Positions 33,949 through 43,201 of a stretch of 64,000 bases of DNA are shown here, piece after piece. Position 1 is the stretch's first letter; each line of letters begins with the position of its first letter. Source of the DNA: JAVWPP01 sp036635835 (GTDB lineage: Bacteria; Bacillota; Clostridia; TANB77; CAG-465); the NCBI GenBank assembly GCA_036635835.1, contig JAVWPP010000001.1, positions 1-64,000 of the forward strand, given 5' to 3'. A program made the translations under genes and the position numbers. The notes beneath the pieces were generated by a model that saw nothing but the letters and a program-made list of their open reading frames with translations, searched no databases and was not told the origin of the DNA.

Positions 33949-34686
33949 CTATTTGTTATATATTGTTGCATATTTAAAGTTTAAAGTCTTAGAGTATTTT
34001 TCAATTACTATTTGTTTTTCTCTTTCAACTTTAATTTGAATGCCGTATGAAGATTTTAAACTATCTGCTACTCCGCCTTTTAAATTAATAGCACTTTCTA
34101 AATACTGAGAATTTCCTATTGCTTTAATTTCAAAAGGTGGCCCTATTTTATTATCATTTACTATAATTAATGCACCTGCAGATCTAATTGCAGTTGTAGA
34201 TAGTACTCTATTTCCATTTATACTTATAGCCTCTGCACCTGAAGCTTTTAATTCATTTATTAGTGCTAAAAGATCCGAATCATGAACAACAAGTGAACTT
34301 TGCTCTAGGTTATCTGTTGGCTGCTTTTTACTATCGTCAACTACAACGACAATACCTTCCCCTACTACAGATTTAGCCCCCGAAAGCGCTGCATATGCAT
34401 TGTTTTCATCTGACAGTGACTTAATTAAACTATCATTTGTAGACGAATTATTTTTATATTCTTCTACTATTTTTCTTTGCTCATCGCTTAATTTTTTTAA
34501 ATTATCATATTCAACTTTTAAAGAAGTATAGTCTGACTTTAAATCTTCTTCTCTTTTATTTTGAAGAACTTCATCAGATTTACTTATAACCTTAATTTGC
34601 GCTGTAAGCATTGCAGATAATAAAAAAATTAGAACTGCTATTGCTACATACGTAGATTTTGTTTTATTTGATTTTCTTTTTTCCAT
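33949..34686 (-). CDS. DUF881 family protein (YlxW/YlxX type)
   Basis: About 245 residues from the ATG at 34686, with AAGGTG six bases before it. A transmembrane segment (about 10-30) is followed by a coiled coil (about 38-85) and a conserved domain with GEGIVVVVDD, ASGAEAISINGNRVLSTTA, GPPFEIKAIGN and SSYGIQIKVE. These proteins flank division genes in Gram-positives and their role is unclear. A promoter at 34717-34745 faces the gene, so this group can be transcribed apart from the dcw operon. Confidence 0.88.
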   Translation of the reverse strand: MEKRKSNKTKSTYVAIAVLIFLLSAMLTAQIKVISKSDEVLQNKREEDLKSDYTSLKVEYDNLKKLSDEQRKIVEEYKNNSSTNDSLIKSLSDENNAYAALSGAKSVVGEGIVVVVDDSKKQPTDNLEQSSLVVHDSDLLALINELKASGAEAISINGNRVLSTTAIRSAGALIIVNDNKIGPPFEIKAIGNSQYLESAINLKGGVADSLKSSYGIQIKVEREKQIVIEKYSKTLNFKYATIYNK

Positions 34687-34716
34687 ATATATCACCTTCT
34701 ATTAATTTACAATATC

Positions 34717-34745
34717 ATTATAACAAAATTAAATATAAAAGTAAA
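34717..34745 (-). promoter_or_regulatory. Promoter of DUF881-sbp-33019
   Basis: TTTACT (34740-34745), 17 bp, TATAAT (34717-34722). Confidence 0.65.
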
Positions 34746-34833
34746 GAACTAAAACAGATATTCAATATTTTAATGAGTTTAAGGAAGAAAAATTAAAATT
34801 AAATTAAAATGAAAAAATAAAAATGAAAAATAT

Positions 34834-34873
34834 AAAAAAAACGCAAACAATCTTTTTTAGACAATTTGCATTT
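34834..34873 (-). terminator. Terminator after ftsQ
   Basis: AAATGCAAATTGTCT pairs with AGATTGTTTGCGTTT (some G-U pairs), followed by eight T on the minus strand. Confidence 0.7.
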
Positions 34874-34878
34874 AATTA

Positions 34879-35667
34879 TTAATTTATTTCTTGACTATAT
34901 GGGTTATCTTTTGTCATATCTATAAACACTGTTGATGGTGTTATTTCATTTAATATTTTATTTAGAAATCTTATTGTATATTCTAACTTGTCAGAAGAGC
35001 TTGGTAAAAGTACATTTAACTTTTCATCAATAACTAAAGTTATGGCATTACCAGCAAAAACAATTGAAGTTGCCTTCCTACTTTTTATTTGAGAGTTATA
35101 TTCATCTACTATTTTTTGCGCTGCTTCTAGCTGATATACAACCACTTGATTTAGCTTTTCTCCGGGTATTAACTCATCTAATGTAATGCCACGAATTAAA
35201 TAATCTGAGGGTTTAAGCTCGTATTTGTCTGTTTCTTCTAGAACGTAGCCAAGCTCATCTATAAGCACTATTTTATTTGTCTTATTGTTTAGAACTTTAT
35301 ATTTTTCTTTTTTTTCTACAATAGTTATATCTAAAGTTTTAGGAAAAAATTTATTTATAACCACTTTTTTTACATACGGTAGTTTAAGTATATTTTTTTG
35401 TATTTTAGCTACGTCTATTTTAAAAATATTTACGTTTGTGTTTATATCTATAGCTTGCAAAATTTGTTTTTCTGTATAGTGTTTTGTTGCAGCAGCGTTT
35501 ATTTTTTTTACATTAAAACTAGGCATATTACTACAAACAAAATATGCAATTACACAAGATACTAAAAGAAAAATTAAAATGGTGAATTTAATTAACAAAT
35601 TAGGATCTCCCTTTTTTTTCTTTTTACTTTTATCTTTTACATCATTAACTTCTTTCAAATACATCAC
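34879..35667 (-). CDS. ftsQ: Cell division protein FtsQ/DivIB
   Basis: 262 residues. A Lys-rich cytoplasmic start (KDKSKKKKKG), one transmembrane segment (about 27-45), a POTRA domain (KINAAATKHYTEKQILQAID... LPYVKKVVINKFFPKTLDI) and the beta domain that follows. It bridges early and late division proteins together with FtsL. The first codon is GTG at 35667 or ATG at 35664, both near AGGA. It directly follows murG. Confidence 0.9.
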   Translation of the reverse strand: MMYLKEVNDVKDKSKKKKKGDPNLLIKFTILIFLLVSCVIAYFVCSNMPSFNVKKINAAATKHYTEKQILQAIDINTNVNIFKIDVAKIQKNILKLPYVKKVVINKFFPKTLDITIVEKKEKYKVLNNKTNKIVLIDELGYVLEETDKYELKPSDYLIRGITLDELIPGEKLNQVVVYQLEAAQKIVDEYNSQIKSRKATSIVFAGNAITLVIDEKLNVLLPSSSDKLEYTIRFLNKILNEITPSTVFIDMTKDNPYSQEIN

Positions 35668-36795
35668 CTATTTTCCTATCGTAGTTTTAATTGCACCATA
35701 TATTCTATCGTCTACTCCATCTACATACTTTTCTGAAATGCCGTCTTTCATGAGTTGTAGCTTATTATTGTCTAAAATAATAGAATTAATTACAGCGTAA
35801 AGTTTTTCTGCTGTTAAATCTTTTTCTTCTATAATTTCTGCTCCGTCTACAGAAGCTAAAACATTAGCGTTAAATAGCTGATGGTTTTCTGCTGCATATG
35901 GAAGTGGTATAAGTACCGCAGGTAAACTTGTTGTTACAAGCTCAGTTATAGTAAGGGCTCCAGACCTTGTAAGAGCTATGTCAGAGGCTTTATACATCTT
36001 TTCCATGTCGTATACAAAAGGTAGTACTTTTAAGTTTTTGCAGTTTTCTAAGCCTTTTTCTTTAAGTAAATCTTTAACCATATCATAGTTAGAATTTCCA
36101 GATATTAAAACGTAGTAGCTGTCATTTAGCTCCTTATCTTCTTTGTGTTTGCTGAAAATTTCAGTAAGTAGCGTGCTAAAAATTTGAGCTCCTTGGCTTC
36201 CTCCTGTAACTAAAACAACTTTTTTAGTTAGTGGAATATCTAATTCTTGCCTGCACTCTCTTTTATCTAATCTATCAAAAGAAGCTTTAGAAAATTTTAT
36301 TGGAGTTCCAGTGTAAATTATTTTAGGACATTTTTCTGTTATTTTTTTTCTAGCTTCTTCAAAACCTATCATTACGCAGGCTGCATTTTTAGCAAGAATT
36401 TTAACAGCTAGTCCTGGAAAAGCATTGCTTTCATGAAGCATGTACTTTACCTTTAAACTTTTTGCAGCTAGCATAACTGGCACGCAAACAAATCCACCAG
36501 TTCCAATTATTAAATCCGGTTTAAATTTTTTTATTATTTTCTTAGCATCTCCAATTCCTTTAACATTTGTCCAAAGAGATTCTAAATTTTTAAAAGTAAG
36601 CTTTCTTACTATTCTACTAGTTCTAATATTTTTTTGGTTAAATCCATGTTTTTTAACAAGATCGTTTTCCATCTCGTTATTTCTACCTATAAATAGAACT
36701 TTAGTGTCTACGTCTCTTTTAATAAGGTCATTAGCTATAGCTATAGCAGGATTTATATGTCCACCAGAACCTGCACATGCAAATATTATTTTCAT
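35668..36795 (-). CDS. murG: UDP-N-acetylglucosamine-undecaprenyl transferase MurG
   Basis: 375 residues. The N-terminal GGHINPAIAIANDL, HESNAFPGLAVK, VLVTGGSQGAQIF and the UDP-GlcNAc site RSGALTITEL with PLPYAAENHQLFNA are all present. It adds GlcNAc to lipid I to make lipid II on the inner membrane face. Length and motifs are normal. Spaced 10 bp from ftsW, and the stop abuts ftsQ. Confidence 0.96.
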   Translation of the reverse strand: MKIIFACAGSGGHINPAIAIANDLIKRDVDTKVLFIGRNNEMENDLVKKHGFNQKNIRTSRIVRKLTFKNLESLWTNVKGIGDAKKIIKKFKPDLIIGTGGFVCVPVMLAAKSLKVKYMLHESNAFPGLAVKILAKNAACVMIGFEEARKKITEKCPKIIYTGTPIKFSKASFDRLDKRECRQELDIPLTKKVVLVTGGSQGAQIFSTLLTEIFSKHKEDKELNDSYYVLISGNSNYDMVKDLLKEKGLENCKNLKVLPFVYDMEKMYKASDIALTRSGALTITELVTTSLPAVLIPLPYAAENHQLFNANVLASVDGAEIIEEKDLTAEKLYAVINSIILDNNKLQLMKDGISEKYVDGVDDRIYGAIKTTIGK

Positions 36796-36805
36796 AAAAA
36801 TCCTC

Positions 36806-37933
36806 CTATTCTACACGTTTCGACATGTTAAGAAGCACTCCAATTGCTCCTAAGTTTATAATTAATGCTGTTCCACCGTAACTAAATAGCGGTAGAGGCA
36901 TTCCGGTAACTGGCACCATTGCCGTAACAACGCATATATTTATTATAACCTGAGCCGCTATCATGGAGGTTATGCCTGTTGCAACTAAAGTGCAAAATAG
37001 GTCTCTTGAACTAAGTGCAACTACATATCCTCTTAATATTAAGATAAAGAAGCATAGAAGTACTACTGCGCACCCTATCCAGCCAAGTTCTTCTGCTAAA
37101 ACTGCAAATATAAAGTCAGTTTGAGCTTCTGGAAGCCATAAATATTTTTGTCTGCTTTGTCCTAGGCCTCTTCCAAATAATTTACCAGAACCAACTGCGT
37201 ATAACGACTGATTTGCTTGCCACTCTCCGGAAGACTGAATTTCTCCGGTTGGTTTTACAAAGTTCACTATTCTCTTTAATCTAAAGCCTGTTGGATCTCC
37301 AAATATAAAGATAGAGCCTGCTACAAGTATTAGTATTAAGGATGCTGCAACGTATCTTTTCTTTATTCTAATGCCACTTGCAAGTATTATTGAGAAAGCT
37401 ATAACGCACATTATTACAACGCCGCTCATGTGATTTTGGAAATATAACGCAATTCCAACTGCGGACAGCATACAAAGACATGGCATTAATCCTTTGATTT
37501 TGTTGTCTATTTTTTTGAAATTCGTAGAAATGTACATTGATAGTCCAAAAATTAGACCTATCTTCATAAACTCAGAAGGCTGCATAGACTGCCCTGCTAT
37601 TCTTAGCCACCTTGTAGCGCCTCCACTAGACCCGCTAAGGCCTGGTATGAAGACAAGTAGCATTGCTATAAAAGATATTGCAAAAGCAGGATAGCTAAGT
37701 TTTTTCATCCATTTATAATCTACGGCAGATGCAACTAGCATAACTATAAGACCAATTGCTGCTGCTTTAGATTGCTGATTTAAAAAGATATTTTGCTTTC
37801 CAAACTGTGCTATTGAGGCATACGAACTTGCGCTTGAAACCATTACTATTCCAAAGCTAAGTAGTATTAATGTAGCAGCTATAATCCAAAAATCCGCATT
37901 TTTTTTTGCTTTTTTTACCTCAGTATTATCCAT
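36806..37933 (-). CDS. ftsW: Septal peptidoglycan polymerase FtsW/SpoVE (SEDS)
   Basis: 375 residues, about ten membrane spans. Features are SSASSYASIAQFG near the start, WLRIAGQSMQPSEFMKIG, NHMSGVVIM, EAQTDFIFAVLAEELGWIG and GGTALIINL, as in SEDS glycosyltransferases. It polymerises lipid II together with the class B PBP encoded nearby. FtsW and SpoVE cannot be told apart by sequence alone; the genome may have further copies. Confidence 0.93.
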   Translation of the reverse strand: MDNTEVKKAKKNADFWIIAATLILLSFGIVMVSSASSYASIAQFGKQNIFLNQQSKAAAIGLIVMLVASAVDYKWMKKLSYPAFAISFIAMLLVFIPGLSGSSGGATRWLRIAGQSMQPSEFMKIGLIFGLSMYISTNFKKIDNKIKGLMPCLCMLSAVGIALYFQNHMSGVVIMCVIAFSIILASGIRIKKRYVAASLILILVAGSIFIFGDPTGFRLKRIVNFVKPTGEIQSSGEWQANQSLYAVGSGKLFGRGLGQSRQKYLWLPEAQTDFIFAVLAEELGWIGCAVVLLCFFILILRGYVVALSSRDLFCTLVATGITSMIAAQVIINICVVTAMVPVTGMPLPLFSYGGTALIINLGAIGVLLNMSKRVE

Positions 37934-37944
37934 CTTATATCACC

Positions 37945-38899
37945 CTATATCAAATATGCACCTAAACATGCTAATGCAGTTATAACCCAAAATATGAAAA
38001 CTATAACGTTTTCACTCCATCCACTCATTTCAAAATGATGATGAATTGGAGCCATTTTAAAAAATCTTTTTCCTTTAGTTATTTTGAAAAATACAACTTG
38101 TATAATTACAGAAACAACTTCTATAACAGGTATAATTGCTGCTATTAATAGATATATAGGCATCTTTAAAAGTATTGCCATCATACCAATTGCAGCGCCT
38201 AAAGCAAGGGAACCTGTATCTCCCATAAACACTTTAGCAGGTTTTAAATTAAACATTAAAAATCCAATTGTAGAACCAATAACTATAGCTCCAAATAATG
38301 CAACTTCTACATTACCAGACCTCATAGCAGATAAAGTTAAGAAAGTTAATATAATTACACTTACACCACTTGCAAGTCCATCTAAACCATCTGTAAAATT
38401 AATTGCATTTGTTATAGATAATAAAACAACTATATTAAATAAGACAAAAGCTATCATTGGAATAACTAATGGTTGCATAAAAAATGGTATTATTAATTCT
38501 GGAGCAATATGTTTAAGCACTATTTGCAAGCCTAAGAATATTGCTGATGCAATAAACAGTCCTAACATCTTTTTACTAGCTGACATGCCCTCAGGGTCTT
38601 TAAGTACTAATTTTTTATAGTCATCCTTCAAGCCTACCATTCCAAAAATAACCATACATACAGTAGGTATTATTAAGCCATTATATTTTACACTTAATAC
38701 TCCGACCTACAATTACTACAGTAAGTATTATAAATATTCCACCCATAGTTGGTGTTCCGTTTTTCTTAATATGTGATCTTGGACCGTCTTCTCTTACAAC
38801 TTGCCCGATTTTCTTTTTTCTAAGTATTGGTATTCCTATCATTGCTATAACAGTTGTCACTACAAATGCCACAACCATTGCTATTGATTCTAATGTCAT
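37945..38899 (-). CDS. mraY: Phospho-MurNAc-pentapeptide transferase MraY, reading frame broken by one base
   Basis: The start (38899) and first ~65 residues, with PTMGG near residue 52, are in one frame; a stop comes near 38681. From about 38703 the other frame carries the rest: VGLKDDYKK, NFTDGLDGLASG, AKVFMGDTGSLALG and PIHHHFE, all active-site motifs. Removing one base near 38706-38707 joins the parts to a normal 317-residue MraY. There is no homopolymer or stop codon at the joint that would suggest programmed frameshifting. The enzyme makes lipid I. Since it is essential, an assembly or sequencing error is the most likely cause. Confidence 0.85.
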
Positions 38900-38916
38900 C
38901 TATTTCACCTTTATCC

Positions 38917-40389
38917 TTAATATTGATTTGTATTTTTATCTTCCATTTCAGAAGCTATTTGTTTAACTATATCTCTTTCATCAAAATGAATTGTTTTATT
39001 TCTTAATTCTTGAGATGTTTCATGTCCTTTTCCAGCAAGTATAACTATATCATTTCTCCATGCTATTTGCATAGCGAACTTTATAGCTTCTTTTCTGTTT
39101 TCAATTACTTTATATATGCCTTTTGTCTTATTAACTCCAGCTTCAATTTCTTTCATTATCTTTGCTGCATTTTCGCTTCTTGGATTATCTGTTGTTATAA
39201 TAGTAAAATCCGCTAATCTGCCAGATATTTCACCCATCATAGGTCTTTTAGCAGTATCTCTATCTCCACCACAACCAAATACACAAATAACTCTTCCTCT
39301 ACAGTATTTCTTAGCAGCTTGAATTACACTTTCTAAACTATTTGGTGTATGCGCAAAATCTATCATAACAGTAAATGTTTTATCTATATCTACAATTTCA
39401 CTTCTACCTGGAACTTTTACCTCTAGTAGTGCCTTTTCTATAGAATCTATTTGCACTCCAAATGTACTAACAACGCCAATTGCAGCAAGTGAATTATATA
39501 CAGAATATCTACCTGGTATATTTACTATAAACTTCTGTAGCATTTTATTTATAAACATTTTAAATTCTACATATTTACTATTTATTTTTATATCTACCGC
39601 TGTTAAATTGCTACTATTATCTAGTCCATATGTTGCATGTGGGCATTTAAGTAATTTTAGCACTTTAGGCGCATATATATCATCTGAATTAACTAATGCA
39701 TATTCTGACTGATCGAATAATTTCATCTTTGTATTAAAATAATTATCCATTGTTTTATGGAAATCTAAATGATCTTGAGAAAGATTAGTGTATACACCAA
39801 TTGCAAATTTAATTCCATGTACTCTATGAAGTTCTAGCGCATGTGATGTAACTTCCATTACAACATATTCCATGCCTGCGTCTACCATATTTCTAAATAT
39901 CTTATGTAGATTTAAGCTTTCTGGGCAGCTTCTACTTGCATCGAATTTATTATTTCCATAAGTTATATTAACTCCGCCTATCATACCGATAGGTTTACCT
40001 GCATTTAGCATCATATCTCTGATCATATACGCTGTAGTTGTTTTTCCTTTTGTTCCTGTTATACCAATGATTTTAAGCTCATCTGCTGGGTGTCCATAAT
40101 ATACAGCTGCAATTTCTGCTAAAGCTATTCTAATATTTGGAACAGTTACGTATGTTGCTTCTAGCTCGCTACCTAGCTCTGAATTTTCTTCAACAACTAC
40201 TACTTTTGCTCCTTTGCTTATTGCTTCTGGTATATATTTATTGCCATCTTCTTCATAACCAGAAATTGCAACAAATATATCTCCTTCTTCTATTTTTTTT
40301 GAATCATGTTCAATTTTATTAAACTGTACATCTTCACTCCCTTTTAAAATTTTATGTTCTATACCTTCAAATAACTCTTTTAAAAACAT
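38917..40389 (-). CDS. murE: UDP-MurNAc-tripeptide ligase MurE (meso-DAP adding)
   Basis: About 490 residues from the ATG at 40389, with GGAGG nine bases before it; the ATG three codons earlier touches that site. It has GITGTKGKTTTAYM (ATP loop), the TNLSQDHLDFH motif, GRYSVYNSLAAIG and the DNPR motif that selects meso-diaminopimelate. MurE adds the third stem amino acid in the cytoplasm. The gene order then skips murF and murD. A candidate promoter lies just upstream at 40454-40482. Confidence 0.95.
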   Translation of the reverse strand: MFLKELFEGIEHKILKGSEDVQFNKIEHDSKKIEEGDIFVAISGYEEDGNKYIPEAISKGAKVVVVEENSELGSELEATYVTVPNIRIALAEIAAVYYGHPADELKIIGITGTKGKTTTAYMIRDMMLNAGKPIGMIGGVNITYGNNKFDASRSCPESLNLHKIFRNMVDAGMEYVVMEVTSHALELHRVHGIKFAIGVYTNLSQDHLDFHKTMDNYFNTKMKLFDQSEYALVNSDDIYAPKVLKLLKCPHATYGLDNSSNLTAVDIKINSKYVEFKMFINKMLQKFIVNIPGRYSVYNSLAAIGVVSTFGVQIDSIEKALLEVKVPGRSEIVDIDKTFTVMIDFAHTPNSLESVIQAAKKYCRGRVICVFGCGGDRDTAKRPMMGEISGRLADFTIITTDNPRSENAAKIMKEIEAGVNKTKGIYKVIENRKEAIKFAMQIAWRNDIVILAGKGHETSQELRNKTIHFDERDIVKQIASEMEDKNTNQY

Positions 40390-40453
40390 ATCTAACATCC
40401 TCCATTTTCTTTAATCTACTATATCCATATAATTATATAAATACTTTTACACC

Positions 40454-40482
40454 ATTATACCATATATGATTTAATATTTCAC
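40454..40482 (-). promoter_or_regulatory. Candidate internal promoter before murE
   Basis: GTGAAA (40477-40482), 17 bp, TATAAT (40454-40459), directly after the PBP stop. The -10 is perfect; the -35 is weak. Confidence 0.5.
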
Positions 40483-40487
40483 CTATT

Positions 40488-42659
40488 TTATTCCCATTCT
40501 GTTCCTTGTGTAAATTTAACCGTTACAATTGATCCTTTGTCTAATTCTACGCCTGGATATGGATCTTGAATAATTGCAGTACCAGTGCCTACTATTTTAA
40601 CATTAAGGCCAGCTGCTGTCATAAGTTTAATTGTTTCTACCATAGATTTTCCTCTTACGTCTGGCACTTTAACAACTTGCTTAGCTGCGCTTTCGTCTGT
40701 ATATACTTGCACTGTAGCACCATCTATAAGTTTAGCACCACTTTTAGGTATTTGATCTACTATTTTAGCATTTTCATTGCCTTGTATTCCTATATTAAAT
40801 CCACTTTGAGAAAGAATATTTTTAGCTTCCTCTATGGTTTTATCTTTTAAATCCGGCACAAAATTTTCTTTTACGTTATTTTCTGCCACTGTATAATCTG
40901 GTTTAACATCTAAATATCTTAAAGACTCACTTAAAATATTGCCAACTACTGGTCCACATAATAGCCCACCTTGGTGTCCTTGTGGCCCTTTAGGGTTATT
41001 TAAATATACGTATACAACAAGTTCTGGATTGTTTACAGGGGCAACCCCTACATATCCTGCTGCGTACCAAGTATTAGTTCCTCTTCCTTGCTCAGCAGTT
41101 GCAGTTTTTCCACCAACTCTGTATCCGTTAATTTTTGCTCCACCTGCTGTTCCGTATAGGACAGTACTTTCCATTGCAGAAAGCATATCTTTAGAAACTT
41201 CGTCTGAAACAACTTGTTTTATTAAGGTAGGTTCTATTTTTTGAGAATATGTACCATCTGCGCTTTTTATTTCTTTTACAACATATGGCTTCATATAATT
41301 TCCACCATTAACTATGCAAGATATGGCGGAAGTAAGCTGTATTGGGGTAACTGAAATTGTTTGTCCAAAAGAAGTAGTAGCAACATCAATATCTGTAATC
41401 GTTTTTTTATCGTGGACAATACCTTGCGCTTCTCCAGGAAGATCTATACCAGTTTTCTTACCTATTCTAAAAGCTTCTAAATAATCGCAAAAAGCATCTT
41501 TACTCATAAGCTGCGACATTTGTATAAATACAGGATTACATGAGTTTTGAATTCCTTCTCTTAAAGATTCTGGTCCATGCGGCCTTGTATGTCTCCAGCA
41601 TTTTATTTGCCATTTTCCAAATTTAACGGATCCTCTACAATTGAATTTACCTGGAGTATCTAGTTCTACTACATTTTCTTCAAGAGCTGCAGAAGCAGTA
41701 AGTAGCTTAAAGCAAGATCCTGGCTCGTATGCATCTGAAATACACTTATTTCTCCACATTGAATTTAGTTCATTATTTTTTTCTCCTATGCTAAGAGAAG
41801 GCCATTTATCTTTTAACTCCGGTGTATTTGGAACTAACGCTTCATTTAAATTAAAGTCTGGATATGTAGCCATAGCAACAACTTCACCGGTTGCAGGTCT
41901 CATAACTATAGCTGTTCCATTATCTGAAACATTCTCTATAACAGCCTTCTTAAGTTCTTTTTCTACAATTTGCTGAATTGTTCCATCAATTGTTAAGACT
42001 AAATCTTTACCATTTTCCGGACTTATATATTGTTCTTCTTTAAAAGGTGTTTCGCCACCTTTGGCATCTCTATATCCAATTATTTTACCTGCAACACCTG
42101 CTAAAACTGAATCGTACTGTAGTTCTAACCCTGAAAGTCCTTGATCATCTGCCCCTGTGCAGCCTAAAACATGAGATGCTAGTGAATTATATGGATAAAT
42201 TCTTTTTACACTTTCGTCTAAAGATAGCCCATTTATTTGGTTTTTATTTATCCAGCTTAATATTTTTTTAGATTCTTCTAAATTTACATTAGAAGCAAGC
42301 TTAACAGATCCAACTTTTTTATTTAATTTTTCTAATATTGCATTGCTATCTTCTTTTAAAAATTCTGCAAGTTCTTTAGCAACTTTTTCTTTGTTTTCAA
42401 CATCTCCTGGAACAGCTGTAAGAATGTTTACAGAAGTACTTTGGGCTAGTTTTTTATCTCCGGTGCTATCGTAAATAGTACCTCTTTCTGGGGTAATTAA
42501 TCTGCCTTTTGTTTGCTGTTTATGCGCTTTTTGCACATAATATTCGCCCTTTATAACTTGAAGCCAAAAAAGCCTTCCGTACATTAATACGAATGCTATT
42601 ATAATTAGAACTATATATACAGATATTGCTTTTTTACTCTTTATATTCGTTACGGCCAT
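40488..42659 (-). CDS. spoVD: Class B penicillin-binding protein, SpoVD/FtsI type, with PASTA domains
   Basis: About 723 residues from the ATG at 42659 (GGGGG upstream). A transmembrane segment (about 12-32), a dimerisation domain (ERGTIYDSTG), and a transpeptidase domain with SCFK (SxxK), SCN (SxN) and KTAT in place of KTGT. Two C-terminal PASTA repeats (about 575-645: VPDLKDKTIEEAKNIL; 650-720: VPDVRGKSMVETIKLM). It cross-links septal or spore cortex peptidoglycan. Position between ftsL and murE is the standard one. PASTA domains occur in both vegetative PBP2B/2X and sporulation SpoVD, so the split is uncertain. Confidence 0.88.
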   Translation of the reverse strand: MAVTNIKSKKAISVYIVLIIIAFVLMYGRLFWLQVIKGEYYVQKAHKQQTKGRLITPERGTIYDSTGDKKLAQSTSVNILTAVPGDVENKEKVAKELAEFLKEDSNAILEKLNKKVGSVKLASNVNLEESKKILSWINKNQINGLSLDESVKRIYPYNSLASHVLGCTGADDQGLSGLELQYDSVLAGVAGKIIGYRDAKGGETPFKEEQYISPENGKDLVLTIDGTIQQIVEKELKKAVIENVSDNGTAIVMRPATGEVVAMATYPDFNLNEALVPNTPELKDKWPSLSIGEKNNELNSMWRNKCISDAYEPGSCFKLLTASAALEENVVELDTPGKFNCRGSVKFGKWQIKCWRHTRPHGPESLREGIQNSCNPVFIQMSQLMSKDAFCDYLEAFRIGKKTGIDLPGEAQGIVHDKKTITDIDVATTSFGQTISVTPIQLTSAISCIVNGGNYMKPYVVKEIKSADGTYSQKIEPTLIKQVVSDEVSKDMLSAMESTVLYGTAGGAKINGYRVGGKTATAEQGRGTNTWYAAGYVGVAPVNNPELVVYVYLNNPKGPQGHQGGLLCGPVVGNILSESLRYLDVKPDYTVAENNVKENFVPDLKDKTIEEAKNILSQSGFNIGIQGNENAKIVDQIPKSGAKLIDGATVQVYTDESAAKQVVKVPDVRGKSMVETIKLMTAAGLNVKIVGTGTAIIQDPYPGVELDKGSIVTVKFTQGTEWE

Positions 42660-42673
42660 GTTATCCCCCACTT

Positions 42674-42712
42674 TAAAAAATACCAAATACAGCTAATTTT
42701 CTGCATTTGGTT
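42674..42712 (-). terminator. Intercistronic hairpin between ftsL and the PBP gene
   Basis: Stem ACCAAATGCAG/CTGTATTTGGT with an 8-base loop, followed by ATTTTTT on the minus strand. It lies inside the dcw operon, so partial termination is likely. Confidence 0.6.
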
Positions 42713-42713
42713 A

Positions 42714-43166
42714 TTACTTAGTTAATCTTATTTGTATATTTGTAAAAAACTCATTAATCTTTTTTGTTAATTTGTTTGAATTAACCTTTTCCACATAGTC
42801 TTTTTTTCTAGTATCAATATATATTATTTGACTTTTTTCCGGCTTTTGCATACCAAGCTTTTGCTTTGCGTAATCTTCTACCAAAGCTACATTATATTTA
42901 GACTCTACTTCTAAATTAGCTATATTAACATCCGATAATATTTTTTTATATTCACTTTTTAAAGACTGTAATTCAAGATTTTTAGAATTTATTAAACTAT
43001 ATCTATACGTAATCCCCATTATTATTACAAAAAGAAAAAAAGCCGCTAAAAACAATCTAATTTGTGTACCTGAAGTTGGTTGATCTGTAATTTTAGCTAC
43101 TTGCTTCTTTTCGCTCTGCTTGCTTCTTAGAACTGGAATCTCAACTTTTTCAGACTTGTTAGCCAT
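42714..43166 (-). CDS. ftsL: Cell division protein FtsL
   Basis: 150 residues. A charged cytoplasmic N-terminus (about 45 residues), one transmembrane segment (about 31-50) and an extracellular coiled coil with NSKNLELQSLKSEYKKIL and VEDYAKQKLGMQKPEKSQIIYID. The last motif is typical of the FtsL/DivIC group. It links FtsQ to the divisome synthase. Position between rsmH and the PBP gene is diagnostic even though sequence conservation is low. Confidence 0.8.
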   Translation of the reverse strand: MANKSEKVEIPVLRSKQSEKKQVAKITDQPTSGTQIRLFLAAFFLFVIIMGITYRYSLINSKNLELQSLKSEYKKILSDVNIANLEVESKYNVALVEDYAKQKLGMQKPEKSQIIYIDTRKKDYVEKVNSNKLTKKINEFFTNIQIRLTK

Positions 43167-43201
43167 TGTTTCTCCCTTCTACTATATGAGCTATATTTTA
43201 T

